Source: PALSA-911 sp963839645
Lineage (GTDB): Bacteria > Pseudomonadota > Alphaproteobacteria > Acetobacterales > Acetobacteraceae
Length of the DNA: 64,000 nucleotides
Assembly (NCBI GenBank): GCA_963839645.1
Contig: CAWIVZ010000008.1
Coordinates: 806,001 to 870,000 of the forward strand
Direction: 5' to 3'
This document shows, one piece after another, positions 36,095-46,383 of this stretch. Both the position numbers and the translations under genes were made by a program. Each line of letters opens with the position of its first letter. Within the stretch, counting starts at the first letter, position 1. Below the pieces are notes generated by a model, which was not told the DNA's origin, did not search any database, and worked only from the letters and a program-made list of their open reading frames with translations.

Positions 36095-37906
36095 TTAGTA
36101 AACCCGCTTCTTGGGGGGGAAGACCGACACCTCGTTGGTCAGCGTCTGCATCTTCACCGGGCGATAGCCGAGCTCGACCCGCCCCTGGTCGTCGCACCAT
36201 GCCAGCGTGTGCTTCATCCAGTTCTCGTCGTCACGATCCGGGAAGTCGTCATGCGCCTGCGCGCCGCGGCTTTCGTGGCGGGCCTCGGCGCCGACCATGG
36301 TGGTCATGGCGTTGCCCATCAGGTTCTGCAGCTCCAGCGCCTCCATCAGGTCGCTGTTCCAGATCAGGCTGCGATCGGATACGGACATGTCGCCGAGCCC
36401 GCCCCACAGCTTCTGCATCTTGGCGACGCCTTCCTTCATGCTCTCGCTGTTGCGGAACACCGCGGCATGGGCCTGCATGTTGCGCTGCATGGTGTCGCGC
36501 AGCTCCGCCACCTTGGTGCCGCCCTTGGCATGGCGGGCGCGGTCGAAGCGGTCGAGCGACGCCTCCCCGGCCTTCGGCGGCAGCGGCATCTGCGTCACGC
36601 CCGGCTTCACCACCTCGGCGGCGCGATGCGCGGCGGCGCGGCCGAACACCACCAGATCCAGCAGCGAGTTGGTGCCCAGGCGATTGGCGCCGTGGACGGA
36701 AACGCAGGCCGCCTCGCCCACCGCCATCAGGCCGGGCACGACGGCATCGGGGTTGTCCTGGGTCGGGCGCAGCACCTCGCCGTGATAGTTCGTCGGCACC
36801 CCGCCCATGTTGTAGTGCACGGTCGGCAGCACCGGGATCGGCGCCTTGGTCACTTCCACGCCTGCGAACACTTTTGCCGTCTCTGAAATACCCGGCAGGC
36901 GCTCGTTCAGGATGTCGGCGCCGAGATGCTCCAGGTGCAGCATGATGTGGTCCTTGTTCGGACCGCAGCCACGTCCCGCGTTGATCTCCAGCGTCATCGA
37001 GCGGGACACCACGTCACGCGAGGCGAGGTCTTTCGCCGTGGGCGCATAGCGCTCCATGAAGCGCTCGCCTTCGGAGTTGGTCAGATAGCCGCCCTCGCCG
37101 CGCGCGCCCTCGGTGATCAGGCAGCCGGCGGGGAAGATGCCGGTCGGGTGGAACTGCACGAACTCCATGTCCTGCACCGGCAGGCCCGCCCGGATCACCA
37201 TGCCGGTGCCATCGCCGGTGCAGGTATGCGCGGAGGTGCAGGAGAGGTAGGCGCGGCCGTAGCCGCCGGTCGCCAGCACCACGCTCTGGGCACGGAAGCG
37301 ATGGATGGTGCCGTCTTCCAGGTTCCAGGCCATCACGCCGCGGCAGACGCCATCGTCGTCCATGATCAGGTCAAGGGCGAAATACTCGACGAAGAACTCC
37401 ACCTCGTGCTTCAGGCTCTGCTGGTACAGGGTGTGCAGGATGGCGTGGCCGGTGCGGTCCGCCGCGGCGCAGGCGCGCATGGCGGGGGTCTTGCCGTAAT
37501 CCATCATGTGGCCGCCGAACGGGCGCTGATAGATGCGGCCATCCTCGGTGCGGCTGAACGGCACGCCGAAATGCTCCAGCTCATAGACCGCCGGGATCGC
37601 CTCGCGGCACATGTATTCGATGGCGTCCTGGTCGCCGAGCCAATCCGATCCCTTCACGGTGTCGTACATGTGCCAGCGCCAATCGTCCTCGCCCATGTTG
37701 CCGAGCGCGGCGCCGATGCCGCCCTGCGCGGCCACGGTGTGGCTGCGGGTGGGGAACACCTTGGTGATGCACGCGGTTTTCAGGCCCGCCGCCCCCATGC
37801 CCAGCGTGGCACGCAGCCCGGAGCCGCCGGCGCCGACCACGACGACATCGTAGGTGTGGTCGATAATGTTATAGGCGCGCGCCGAAGGCATCGTAATCGC
37901 GTTCAT
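36095..37906 (-). CDS. sdhA: Succinate dehydrogenase flavoprotein subunit
   Basis: Catalytic subunit of complex II with covalently bound FAD. About 603 residues. FAD Rossmann motif VVVVGAGGSGLRATLG, the flavin-attachment histidine in PTRSHTVAAQGGI, substrate region QFHPTGIFPAGCLITEGARG and HYNMGGVPTNYHGEV. The C terminus ends with GYRPVKMQ and VSVFPPKKRVY, typical of SdhA. ATG at 37906 gives MNAITMPSARAYN; an upstream TTG would add six residues. Part of sdhC-D-A-B on the minus strand. Confidence 0.97.
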   Translation of the reverse strand: MNAITMPSARAYNIIDHTYDVVVVGAGGSGLRATLGMGAAGLKTACITKVFPTRSHTVAAQGGIGAALGNMGEDDWRWHMYDTVKGSDWLGDQDAIEYMCREAIPAVYELEHFGVPFSRTEDGRIYQRPFGGHMMDYGKTPAMRACAAADRTGHAILHTLYQQSLKHEVEFFVEYFALDLIMDDDGVCRGVMAWNLEDGTIHRFRAQSVVLATGGYGRAYLSCTSAHTCTGDGTGMVIRAGLPVQDMEFVQFHPTGIFPAGCLITEGARGEGGYLTNSEGERFMERYAPTAKDLASRDVVSRSMTLEINAGRGCGPNKDHIMLHLEHLGADILNERLPGISETAKVFAGVEVTKAPIPVLPTVHYNMGGVPTNYHGEVLRPTQDNPDAVVPGLMAVGEAACVSVHGANRLGTNSLLDLVVFGRAAAHRAAEVVKPGVTQMPLPPKAGEASLDRFDRARHAKGGTKVAELRDTMQRNMQAHAAVFRNSESMKEGVAKMQKLWGGLGDMSVSDRSLIWNSDLMEALELQNLMGNAMTTMVGAEARHESRGAQAHDDFPDRDDENWMKHTLAWCDDQGRVELGYRPVKMQTLTNEVSVFPPKKRVY

Positions 37907-38047
37907 CTTCCGCCCATCCGTCAAGGGGTGCGCCGAAGCGGCGCTCGACCCGGTTTCTATCGCGAAGGGCCGTCAAGATCGAACAGCCCCAGTAGGAATA
38001 CAGTAGGCAGCCAGTGGTCAAGAAAGACCCTCGACCCAAAAGCCGGG

Positions 38048-38449
38048 TTACAACCCGATCTTCAATATGGAGACGATCGCCGTCACCGCCAGCAGGATCG
38101 CGGCTCCCTTCACCAGCAGCAGCGCGACCAGCCGCTTGCCCTCGTCATGGACGTAATCCTCGATCACCACCTGCAGGCCCAGCTGCATGTGGTAGAATGT
38201 CATTCCCGCCAGGGTGATCAGCAGTACCAGCGTCAGCGGGCCGCTCATCCAGGCCACCACCGCTTCGTGCGGCGCGGCGCCCAGCGCCAGCACGTTGTAG
38301 ATGAACCACAGCGTCAGCGGCGCCAGGGCGATCGCGGAAACGCGCTGCGCCCACCAATGGCCCACGCCGGATTTCGCCGCCCCCATGCCGCGCGCGCGGC
38401 CGAGCTCGGAACGCATGATGTCGACCCGGAGGTCTTTCGCGTCGGCCAT
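38048..38449 (-). CDS. sdhD: Succinate dehydrogenase membrane anchor subunit D
   Basis: A 133-residue membrane protein with three predicted helices (about 40-60, 68-90, 105-128), anchoring SdhAB and contributing to heme b and quinone binding. RVSAIALAPLTLWFIY and MTFYHMQLGLQVVIEDYVHD fit the family (heme-ligand histidine in FYHMQLG). It overlaps the sdhC stop by one base (TGATG). A 141-base gap before sdhA holds no gene that I can see. Confidence 0.9.
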   Translation of the reverse strand: MADAKDLRVDIMRSELGRARGMGAAKSGVGHWWAQRVSAIALAPLTLWFIYNVLALGAAPHEAVVAWMSGPLTLVLLITLAGMTFYHMQLGLQVVIEDYVHDEGKRLVALLLVKGAAILLAVTAIVSILKIGL

Positions 38450-38886
38450 CAGCCTGCCCCCCCCACCAGCACGACAAGCCAGATCAGCACGGTGCCCACC
38501 GCGGTCGCCGCCAGCACGGCCAGGCCGGTGGTCTTGTAGACGCCGTTATCGAACCCGAAGCCGGCATCCCAGGCCAGATGCCGCAGGCCGTTGCACAGAT
38601 GGTAGACCAGCGCCACGGTCCAGCCGAACATCAGCAGCCGGCCGAGCCAGGACACCGTGAAATCCCGCACGCCGTCATAGGCCTCGGGCGAAGTCGCCGC
38701 CGACACCAGCCAGGCGACCATCAGCAGCGAACCGGCCGCCAGCGCCACGCCGGTGATCCGGTGCAGGATGGACATGACCGTGGTGATCTGCGGCTTATAG
38801 ACCTGAAGATGCGGCGACAGCGGCCGGCGGACGAGTTTGCCGTCGGTATTGCGCGACACCATCAGTGCTTCGCGTACGTCTTTCAC
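38449..38886 (-). CDS. sdhC: Succinate dehydrogenase cytochrome b556 subunit
   Basis: Membrane subunit carrying the b-type heme and quinone site. The signature is RPLSPHLQVYKPQITTVMSI with SILHRITGVALAAGSL, and the histidine near LVYHLCNGLRHLAWD. Three helices are predicted. The start is ambiguous: GTG at 38886 has GGAG five bases upstream and gives MKDVREALMVSRNTD; ATG at 38862 starts at MVSRNTDGK, with a weaker Shine-Dalgarno. I use the GTG. First gene of sdhC-D-A-B. Confidence 0.9.
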   Translation of the reverse strand: MKDVREALMVSRNTDGKLVRRPLSPHLQVYKPQITTVMSILHRITGVALAAGSLLMVAWLVSAATSPEAYDGVRDFTVSWLGRLLMFGWTVALVYHLCNGLRHLAWDAGFGFDNGVYKTTGLAVLAATAVGTVLIWLVVLVGGAG

Positions 38887-39098
38887 GAGGGCTCCATTCG
38901 GAGGTTCGGCCTCCACAGGCAGGACAAAACAGGCCGGCACACGGCGAGGGATCGCGATTTCCGATCAGCTACCCGGCAGTATGACAACCATAGGACTTCC
39001 CCCTTACCCCCGTGCTGGTTAAGGGTCAACGCGCTGAACGACGGGGTATGCCGGCGGGCATGCTGGACCCGCCACCGCCGTCGGAGTAGAGCGAAACC

Positions 39099-39689
39099 AT
39101 GTCCCGCACCGCACAGCTTGCCCGCACCACATCCGAGACGGATATCGCCCTGACCCTGTGCCTGGACGGCACCGGCCAGGCCGACATCGCCACCGGCATC
39201 GGCTTCCTCGACCATATGTTGACCGCGCTCGCCCGGCACGGGCTGTTCGACCTGACCATCCGCGCCAAGGGCGACCTGCATATCGACTTCCATCACACGA
39301 CCGAGGATGTGGGCATCGTGCTCGGCCGCGCCTTTGCCCAGGCGCTGGGCGAAAAGCGCGGCATCCGCCGCTTCGGCCAGGCCCTGGTGCCGATGGACGA
39401 GGCGCTGGCGGAAGCGGCGGTGGACATCTCCGGGCGCGGCTTCCTGGTCTGGAACGTGGCCTTCGAGCGCCCCAAGATCGGCGAGATGGATACCGAGCTG
39501 TTCGAGGAGTTCTTCCGCGCTTTCGCCGCCAACGCGGCGCTGACGCTGCACATCACCCGCCGCGCCGGCCACAACGCGCATCACGTCGCCGAAGCCTGCT
39601 TCAAATCCGCCGCCCGCGCGCTGCGCATGGCCGCCGAGGCCGACCCGCGCGCCGGCGATGCGATTCCCTCCACCAAAGGCTCCCTGTGA
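39099..39689 (+). CDS. hisB: Imidazoleglycerol-phosphate dehydratase
   Basis: Sixth step of histidine biosynthesis, dehydrating imidazole-glycerol phosphate to imidazole-acetol phosphate. 196 residues with the duplicated metal-binding motifs GFLDHMLTALARHG, HIDFHHTTEDVGI and RRAGHNAHHVAEACFKS. GGAGTAGAG precedes the ATG. First of hisB, DUF2628, hisH, GNAT, hisA, hisF, hisE, HIT on the plus strand. Monofunctional, without the phosphatase domain of the enterobacterial HisB. Confidence 0.97.
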   Translation: MSRTAQLARTTSETDIALTLCLDGTGQADIATGIGFLDHMLTALARHGLFDLTIRAKGDLHIDFHHTTEDVGIVLGRAFAQALGEKRGIRRFGQALVPMDEALAEAAVDISGRGFLVWNVAFERPKIGEMDTELFEEFFRAFAANAALTLHITRRAGHNAHHVAEACFKSAARALRMAAEADPRAGDAIPSTKGSL

Positions 39690-39699
39690 GGATCGTGCG

Positions 39700-40095
39700 G
39701 TGAAATACTGGACCGTGCATCTGCCGGCGAAAGGCCGGCCGACGCTGCCGGTGCTGGTGCGGGAAGGGTTCTCCTGGGGCGCCTTCCTGTTCGGCCCGCT
39801 CTGGCTGCTGGCGCATCGCGCCTGGATCCCGGCGGTGCTGGTCATCGCCGCCACCATCCTCGCCGGCGCCCTGGCGCCGGCCGGCGTGCAGCCCTTCCTG
39901 TTCCTCGCCATCGCCCTGCTGACCGGCTTCTCCGGCAACGACCTGCGCCGCTTCTCGCTGGAGCGCCGCGGCTACCTGCTCCGCCACGTCGTCGCCGCAC
40001 GGGACACGGACAGCGCCCTGGCGCGGCTTCTGGCCGGCCGGCCCGATCTCGCCGGAACGCTGGCCGACGGACTGCCGGCCGGACAGGCCGCATGA
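39700..40095 (+). CDS. DUF2628 membrane protein
   Basis: A 131-residue protein: VLVREGFSWGAFLFGPLWLL and VLVIAATILAGALAP indicate two hydrophobic helices, characteristic of DUF2628. GTG at 39700 follows the hisB stop by 10 bases with GAGG eight bases upstream. Conserved within alphaproteobacterial his clusters; no function known. Co-transcription with hisB is likely. Confidence 0.8.
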   Translation: MKYWTVHLPAKGRPTLPVLVREGFSWGAFLFGPLWLLAHRAWIPAVLVIAATILAGALAPAGVQPFLFLAIALLTGFSGNDLRRFSLERRGYLLRHVVAARDTDSALARLLAGRPDLAGTLADGLPAGQAA

Positions 40096-40111
40096 GCGGG
40101 TTGCTATCCTG

Positions 40112-40747
40112 ATGCGGATCGCGGTCGTCGACTACGGCAGCGGCAACCTCGCCTCCGCCTCCCGCGCCCTGTCGCTGGCCGCCGAGCGGCTGGGACTGTC
40201 GGGCGAGGTTTCGGTCACCGCCGACCCCGAGCGGGTGGCGCGCGCCGACCGGATCGTGCTGCCCGGCCAGGGCGCCTTCGCCGACTGCGCCCGCGGCCTG
40301 GATGCGGTGCCCGGCATGCACGCGGCGATCGAAACCGCGACCCGCGCCGGCACGCCGTTTCTGGGCATCTGCGTCGGCATGCAACTGATGGCCCAGCGCG
40401 GCCTGGAGCATGAAATCACCCCCGGCTTCGGCTGGATCGGCGGCGAGATCGCGGCCATGGACCCGCCCGGCCTGCGCCTTCCGCAGATGGGCTGGAACGA
40501 GCTCGATTTCGTCCCCGGCGTGCATCCGCTGCTGGACGGCCTGTCGCCGGGGGATCACGCCTATTTCGTCCATAGCTATGCGCTGCAGGGCGGCAAACCC
40601 GAGGAAATCGTCGCCACCACCGACTATGGTGGCCCGGTCGTCGCCATGGTCGCCAGCGGCAACCGTGCCGGCACGCAGTTCCACGTTGAAAAGAGCCAGG
40701 AGGTCGGCATCCGCATCCTTATGAATTTCCTGCGTTGGTCCCCATGA
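40112..40747 (+). CDS. hisH: Imidazole glycerol phosphate synthase, glutamine amidotransferase subunit
   Basis: Supplies ammonia from glutamine to HisF for imidazole ring formation. 211 residues of the class I amidotransferase fold: VVDYGSGNLASASRAL, nucleophile in FLGICVGMQLMAQRG, GTQFHVEKSQEVG with His and Glu of the triad. The residue after the catalytic His is Val where Pro is usual. ATG at 40112, 16 bases after the preceding stop. Confidence 0.95.
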   Translation: MRIAVVDYGSGNLASASRALSLAAERLGLSGEVSVTADPERVARADRIVLPGQGAFADCARGLDAVPGMHAAIETATRAGTPFLGICVGMQLMAQRGLEHEITPGFGWIGGEIAAMDPPGLRLPQMGWNELDFVPGVHPLLDGLSPGDHAYFVHSYALQGGKPEEIVATTDYGGPVVAMVASGNRAGTQFHVEKSQEVGIRILMNFLRWSP

Positions 40748-40757
40748 AGGTATCCTC

Positions 40758-41381
40758 ATGAGCACCTCGGTCCCCGAGCAGCAGGAAACCAGGCCCGAAC
40801 TGAACGTGGAGCGGGTGACGGAGCTCAGCGATGACGACCTGGCCGCCCTGTGCGAGGCGACGGACGCGGCGATCATCGAGGGCGGCGGCTTCGGCTGGAT
40901 CAATCCGCCCGGAAGGCAGGCGCTGGAGCGCTATTTCCGCGGCGTGCTCCTGGTGCCCGAGCGCGAACTGTTCATCGCCCGGCTGAATGGCGTGCCCGTC
41001 GGGTCCGCCCAGTTGGTTCGCCCGCCGCGCAACAACGAGGCGCAGGCCTTTGCGGCAACGCTGATGCACTCTTTCATCGCCCCCTATGCCCGCGGCCACG
41101 GCCTCGCCCGGCTGCTGACCCAGCGGGTGGAAGAAGGCGCGCGCGCGCTTGGCTACTTCGCCCTCAACCTGGATGTGCGGGAAACCCAGGAAGCGGCGAT
41201 CCGGCTGTATAAATCCCTCGGCTACGTCCACTGGGGCACTCATCCGGTCTATGCGCGGGTGCGCAGCCAGACCATCGCGGGCTATTTCTTCTACAAGCAA
41301 TTGAAGCCGGCCCCGGACAAGGCGATCGGCGACAAGCCGACCGGCGACAAGGCTGGCGATACCAGGGACAAAGCCCCGTGA
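40758..41381 (+). CDS. GNAT family N-acetyltransferase
   Basis: A 207-residue acetyltransferase with the acetyl-CoA loop in APYARGHGLARLLTQRVEEG and the fold end in ETQEAAIRLYKSLGYVHWG. The C terminus has a low-complexity tail of repeated GDK units. It sits between hisH and hisA, overlapping hisA by four bases (GTGA), so is translationally coupled to the his operon. Acceptor substrate is unknown; a direct role in histidine synthesis is not implied. Confidence 0.85.
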   Translation: MSTSVPEQQETRPELNVERVTELSDDDLAALCEATDAAIIEGGGFGWINPPGRQALERYFRGVLLVPERELFIARLNGVPVGSAQLVRPPRNNEAQAFAATLMHSFIAPYARGHGLARLLTQRVEEGARALGYFALNLDVRETQEAAIRLYKSLGYVHWGTHPVYARVRSQTIAGYFFYKQLKPAPDKAIGDKPTGDKAGDTRDKAP

Positions 41382-42139
41382 CCGGCCTCACGCTCTACCC
41401 GGCGATCGACCTGAAGGACGGCCAGTGCGTCCGCCTGAAGCGCGGCGAGATGGACCAGGCGACCGTCTACTCGCACGATCCGGGCGGCCAGGCGAAGGCC
41501 TGGCAGGACGCCGGCTGCCAATGGCTGCACGTGGTGGACCTCAACGGCGCCTTCGCCGGACGGGCGGTGAACCGGGAGGCGGTGGCCCAGATCCTCCGCG
41601 CCGTCCGCATCCCCGTTCAGCTCGGCGGCGGCATCCGCGACATGGCCGGGATCGAGGCCTGGCTCGGCGCCGGCGTGCGCCGGGTCATCCTGGGCAGCGC
41701 CGCGCTGAAGAACCCGCCGCTGGTGCGCGAGGCATGCCGCAAGTTTCCCGGCCGCGTCGCGGTGGGGATCGATGCGCGGGAGGGCTTCGTTGCCACCGAG
41801 GGCTGGGCCGAAACCTCCGAGATCCGCGCGCTCGACCTGGCGCTGCGCTATGAGGACGCCGGCGCCGCCGCGATCATCTACACCGACATCTCCCGCGACG
41901 GCATGCTCGGCGGGCTGAACCTGGAACAGACCATGGACCTGGCCTTCCAGCTCTCCACGCCGGTCATCGCGTCCGGCGGCGTCGGCAGCCTGGAGGACCT
42001 GGCGGCGCTGAAGCGCCTGGCCTGCGGCGAGGGCGGCACCGGCGAAGGCGCGATCGAGGGGGTGATCGTCGGGCGCGCCCTGTATGACGGACGGGTCGAT
42101 CCCGCCGCGGCCCTGGCGCTGCTTTCCGGCAGTTGCTGA
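41378..42139 (+). CDS. hisA: ProFAR isomerase (phosphoribosylformimino isomerase)
   Basis: TIM-barrel isomerase converting ProFAR to PRFAR in histidine synthesis. 253 residues with LYPAIDLKDGQCVRLKRGEM, HVVDLNGAFAGRAVN, IPVQLGGGIRDM, and the catalytic Asp pair in YPAIDLKDG and IYTDISRDGMLGG. Begins with GTG at 41378, overlapping the upstream stop. 113 bases separate it from hisF. Confidence 0.96.
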   Translation: MTGLTLYPAIDLKDGQCVRLKRGEMDQATVYSHDPGGQAKAWQDAGCQWLHVVDLNGAFAGRAVNREAVAQILRAVRIPVQLGGGIRDMAGIEAWLGAGVRRVILGSAALKNPPLVREACRKFPGRVAVGIDAREGFVATEGWAETSEIRALDLALRYEDAGAAAIIYTDISRDGMLGGLNLEQTMDLAFQLSTPVIASGGVGSLEDLAALKRLACGEGGTGEGAIEGVIVGRALYDGRVDPAAALALLSGSC

Positions 42140-42252
42140 TTTTTGCCCGCACGGGTGGCATATCCAGACAAGCAGACCACTCATCCCAGCCATTCTCGCC
42201 GATTCCCCCATCTCCACTTGCAACCGGGGCGCGCTGACCCTCTAAAGACCGC

Positions 42253-43023
42253 ATGTTGAAGCTTCGAGTCATCCCCTGCCTGGACGTCAAGGATGGGCGG
42301 GTCGTCAAAGGCGTGAACTTCGTGTCGCTGCGCGATGCCGGGGACCCGGTGGAGCAGGCCGCGGTGTACGACGCCGCCGGCGCGGACGAACTCACTTTCC
42401 TCGACATCACCGCCAGCCACGAGAACCGCGACACCATCCTCGACGTGGTCTCCCGCACCGCCGCACGCGTGTTCCTGCCGCTCACCGTCGGCGGCGGCAT
42501 CCGCGCGGTGGAAGACATGCGCCGCCTGCTGCTGGCCGGCGCCGACAAATGCAGCGTCAACTCCGCCGCCATCGCCCGCCCGGACCTGATCCGGGAGGCG
42601 GCGGAGAAGTTCGGCAGCCAATGCGTGGTCGTCGCCGCCGACGCCAAGCGGACCGGCCCGGACCACTGGAGCATCTTCACCCATGGCGGCCGGCGCGACA
42701 CCGGCATCGACGCGGTGCAATGGTGCCGCCAGGCCGCCGAACTCGGCGCCGGGGAGATCCTGCTGACCAGCATGGACCGCGACGGCACCGGGCTCGGCTT
42801 CGACCTCGATCTGCTCCGCCGGGTCTGCGGCGCGGTGCGCGTGCCGGTGATCGCATCGGGCGGCGTCGGCACGCTGCAGCACTTCGTCGAGGGCGCCGAG
42901 GCCGGTGCCACCGGGCTGCTCGCCGCCAGCGTCTTCCATTTCGGCACCTTCACCATCGCCGAGGTGAAGGGCGCCTTGCACAAAGCGGGTTTACCCGTGC
43001 GCCTGCCGCGCCAGGCTGCCTGA
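42253..43023 (+). CDS. hisF: Imidazole glycerol phosphate synthase, cyclase subunit
   Basis: Cyclises PRFAR with ammonia from HisH to IGP and AICAR. 256 residues: MLKLRVIPCLDVKDGRVVKG, ADELTFLDITASHENRDTI, LTVGGGIRAVEDMRRLLLAG, and catalytic aspartates in CLDVKDG and LTSMDRDGTG. Followed 14 bases later by hisE. Its partner HisH is two genes upstream. Confidence 0.97.
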   Translation: MLKLRVIPCLDVKDGRVVKGVNFVSLRDAGDPVEQAAVYDAAGADELTFLDITASHENRDTILDVVSRTAARVFLPLTVGGGIRAVEDMRRLLLAGADKCSVNSAAIARPDLIREAAEKFGSQCVVVAADAKRTGPDHWSIFTHGGRRDTGIDAVQWCRQAAELGAGEILLTSMDRDGTGLGFDLDLLRRVCGAVRVPVIASGGVGTLQHFVEGAEAGATGLLAASVFHFGTFTIAEVKGALHKAGLPVRLPRQAA

Positions 43024-43037
43024 GGACAACAAGACAC

Positions 43038-43586
43038 ATGGCAAAATCGATCAAGAAGAAGACCCAGGAGATCGCCCCCAAAAGCGCCTCCAAAAGTAGC
43101 GGCTCCAAGAAGCAGGCCGCGGCGCCGGCGCCGGCGAAAAAGCCCGTCGCCGCCGCGAAGCAATCGAAGCCGGCCAAGAAGATCGCCAAGGCGGTCAGCC
43201 GGCATCTTTCCCGCACCGCGCACCTGCCGTCCGACCCCTCCGTGCTCGATCGCCTCTGGGCCGTCGTGCTCAGCCGGCGCGATGCCAGCCCATCCACCAG
43301 CCATTCCGCGAGGCTGCTGTCGCGCGGCATCACCAAGGTGGCGCAGAAATTCGGCGAGGAAGCCGTCGAAGCCGTGATCGAGGCGGTGGCCGGCGACCGC
43401 GACGCCCTGATCGGCGAAAGCGCGGATGTGCTCTACCACCTGCTGGTCCTGTGGGTGGCCGCGGGGATCGAGGCCGAGGACGTCTGGGCCGAACTGCGCC
43501 GCCGCGAGGGCGTCAGCGGCATCGCCGAAAAGGCCGCCCGCTCCCTGCCGGTTGCGCTGCGTCCGAATACCCGGAAAATCCCCTGA
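43038..43586 (+). CDS. hisE: Phosphoribosyl-ATP pyrophosphatase with basic N-terminal tail
   Basis: Second step of histidine biosynthesis, removing pyrophosphate from phosphoribosyl-ATP. The catalytic helical bundle is the C-terminal part: ITKVAQKFGEEAVEAVIEAV and the metal ligands in ESADVLYHLLVLW. The protein is 182 residues, whereas HisE is usually about 100-110. The first about 60 residues are Lys/Ala/Pro/Ser-rich (SIKKKTQEIAPKSASKSSGS, then APAKKPVAAAKQSKPAKKIA), like a histone H1/AlgP tail. No later start would retain the enzyme with a good Shine-Dalgarno. Reading frame is clear. Confidence 0.9.
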   Translation: MAKSIKKKTQEIAPKSASKSSGSKKQAAAPAPAKKPVAAAKQSKPAKKIAKAVSRHLSRTAHLPSDPSVLDRLWAVVLSRRDASPSTSHSARLLSRGITKVAQKFGEEAVEAVIEAVAGDRDALIGESADVLYHLLVLWVAAGIEAEDVWAELRRREGVSGIAEKAARSLPVALRPNTRKIP

Positions 43587-43623
43587 TCCGACCAACGAGC
43601 CAACGAACCCGGGGAAACGCCAA

Positions 43624-44004
43624 ATGCCGGTCCAAGGATTGCCGCCCTACGACGACAACAACGTCTTCGCCAAGATCCTGCGCGGGGAAATACCCTGCAA
43701 GAAGGTGTTCGAGAATGAGTGGGCGCTCGCCTTCCACGACATCGCCCCCCAGGCGCCCGTGCATGTGCTGGTGATCCCGAGGGGCAAGTACTGCTCCTTC
43801 GCCGATTTCTCCGCCAACGCCCCCGACGAGGAAATCGCCGGCTTCGCCCGCGCCGTCGGCCAGGTGGCCCGCGAGCTCGGCCTGGAAGCGCCGGGCTACC
43901 GGCTGATCTCCAACATGGGCGAGCACAGCGGCCAGGAAGTGCCGCACTACCACGCCCACATCCTCGCCGGCCGGCCGCTCGGGCGGATGCTGCCGAAAGC
44001 TTGA
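43624..44004 (+). CDS. HIT family nucleotide-binding protein (HinT-like)
   Basis: A 126-residue histidine-triad protein that probably hydrolyses nucleoside phosphoramidates or AMP-lysine-type substrates. Motifs are NNVFAKILRGEIPCKKVFEN, HVLVIPRGKYCSF, and the triad in VPHYHAHILAGRPLG. ATG at 43624 after hisE. HIT genes often follow hisE in alphaproteobacteria. Confidence 0.9.
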   Translation: MPVQGLPPYDDNNVFAKILRGEIPCKKVFENEWALAFHDIAPQAPVHVLVIPRGKYCSFADFSANAPDEEIAGFARAVGQVARELGLEAPGYRLISNMGEHSGQEVPHYHAHILAGRPLGRMLPKA

Positions 44005-44126
44005 TGTAACTTGTTGGCGGATGCGGGGCGGCCTGTCTGCATACGAGATATGCGAGGCCACAGAAGCGCGTGACAAAGCCAGGCGGGTCGTAAATCCTGC
44101 CGGCAACCCCGGAGCGTCCGACCCAC

Positions 44127-45331
44127 ATGACCAGCACGATCCTGCCAGCCAAGCCCGATTCCGCCCGCCAGAAGGCGGCGCTGTTCGCAGGCGGCTTCAC
44201 CCTGTCGATGGCGCTCGGCACCCGCAGTTCCCTCGGCCTGTTCCTCGCCCCGCTGGCGCTGATCGGCGTGCCGATCGAGATGACGGCGCTGGCCGTCGCG
44301 GTGAACGCCCTGGCCTGGGGCGCGTCCCAGCCGCTGATCGGCGCCTGGGCGGACCGCTACGGCGCCGGCGTCATCCAGGCCATCGGCGCGGTGATCTACG
44401 CCGCCGGCTTCCTGCTGCCCGCGCTGCTGCCCGGCACCTGGCCGGTGATGCTCGGCATCGGGCTGCTGACCGGCATCGGCGCCTCCTGCACCGCGTTCGG
44501 CGTGTCGCTCGCCGGCGTCAGCCGCGCCTACCCCGATGACCGCCGCGCCGCCGCCACCGGCCTTGCCGCCACCGGCGGGTCGATCGGCATGATGCTGTGC
44601 CCGCCGCTGGCCGCCGCCGCCATCGCCATGGGCGGGGTCTCGCTCGGCTTCCTGATCCTGGCCGGCATGATGCTGCTGACCGTCCCCCTCGGCCGCCCGC
44701 TGGACCGCGCCGCCCTGGTCGCGCCGCAGCGGCGAAACTCCGCCGCCGCCATCCGCGCCGCGCTGTCGGACCGATCCTTCGTGCTCGTCTCCCTCGGGTT
44801 CTTCACCTGCGGCTTTCAATTGATGTTCCTGTCGATCCACCTGCCCGGCTACCTGACACTCTGCGGCATGCCCGCCGCCACCGGCGCCTGGGCGCTGACC
44901 ATGGTCGGCGCCTCCAACATCGCCGGCAGCTATGTCTGCGGCCGCCTCGGCCAGCGCCTGCCGCCTCACCTCGTGCTGGTCGGCGTCTACGTCCTGCGCG
45001 CGGTCACCACGCTGGTGTTCTTCGCCCTGCCGAAAACCGACCTTTCCGTCGCCATCTTCGCCATCGTCATGGGCACCACCTGGATGGGCACCGTGCCGCT
45101 GACCAACGGCGTCGTCGCCCGGCTGTTCGGCGTGCGCGACATCGGCGCGCTGTTCGGCGTCTGCTTCATCAGCCACCAGATCGGCGGCTTCCTCGGCACC
45201 CTGATGGGCGGCCTCACCGTCGCCTGGACCGGCAATTACGACATCGCCTTCATCATCACCGCGCTCGCCGGCTTCGTCGCCGCGGCCTTCAACCTCCCCA
45301 TCCGCCTCAACCGCCCCACCCTGGCGACGGC

Positions 45332-45335
<4 letters not shown>
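44127..45335 (+). CDS. Major facilitator superfamily transporter
   Basis: A 402-residue permease with about twelve hydrophobic helices. Features are FTLSMALGTRSSLGLFLAPL at the first helix, the A-motif-like GAWADRYGAGVIQAIG between helices 2 and 3, and a central loop with RPLDRAALVAPQRRN. Family resemblance is to the NarK/OFA-type solute carriers. It overlaps the SMP-30 gene by four bases (ATGA), so transport of a sugar acid, lactone or related solute is a reasonable inference. Confidence 0.85.
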
Positions 45336-46306
<971 letters not shown>

Positions 46307-46383
46307 CCCCCGGCCCCGTGAGGCCGATGCTTTTGTAGATCGGTTCACCGGGCTCTCGGGTAGAGAACATCAGGATCGCACCG

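Noticed and set aside
36926..38539. 537-codon plus-strand frame opposite sdhA/sdhD
   Set aside because: Shadow of the sdh genes: repetitive His/Gly/Ala/Arg composition, no motifs, no ribosome-binding site.
41964..43595. 543-codon minus-strand frame opposite hisF and hisE
   Set aside because: Shadow of the his genes; sequence is low-complexity and lacks domains.
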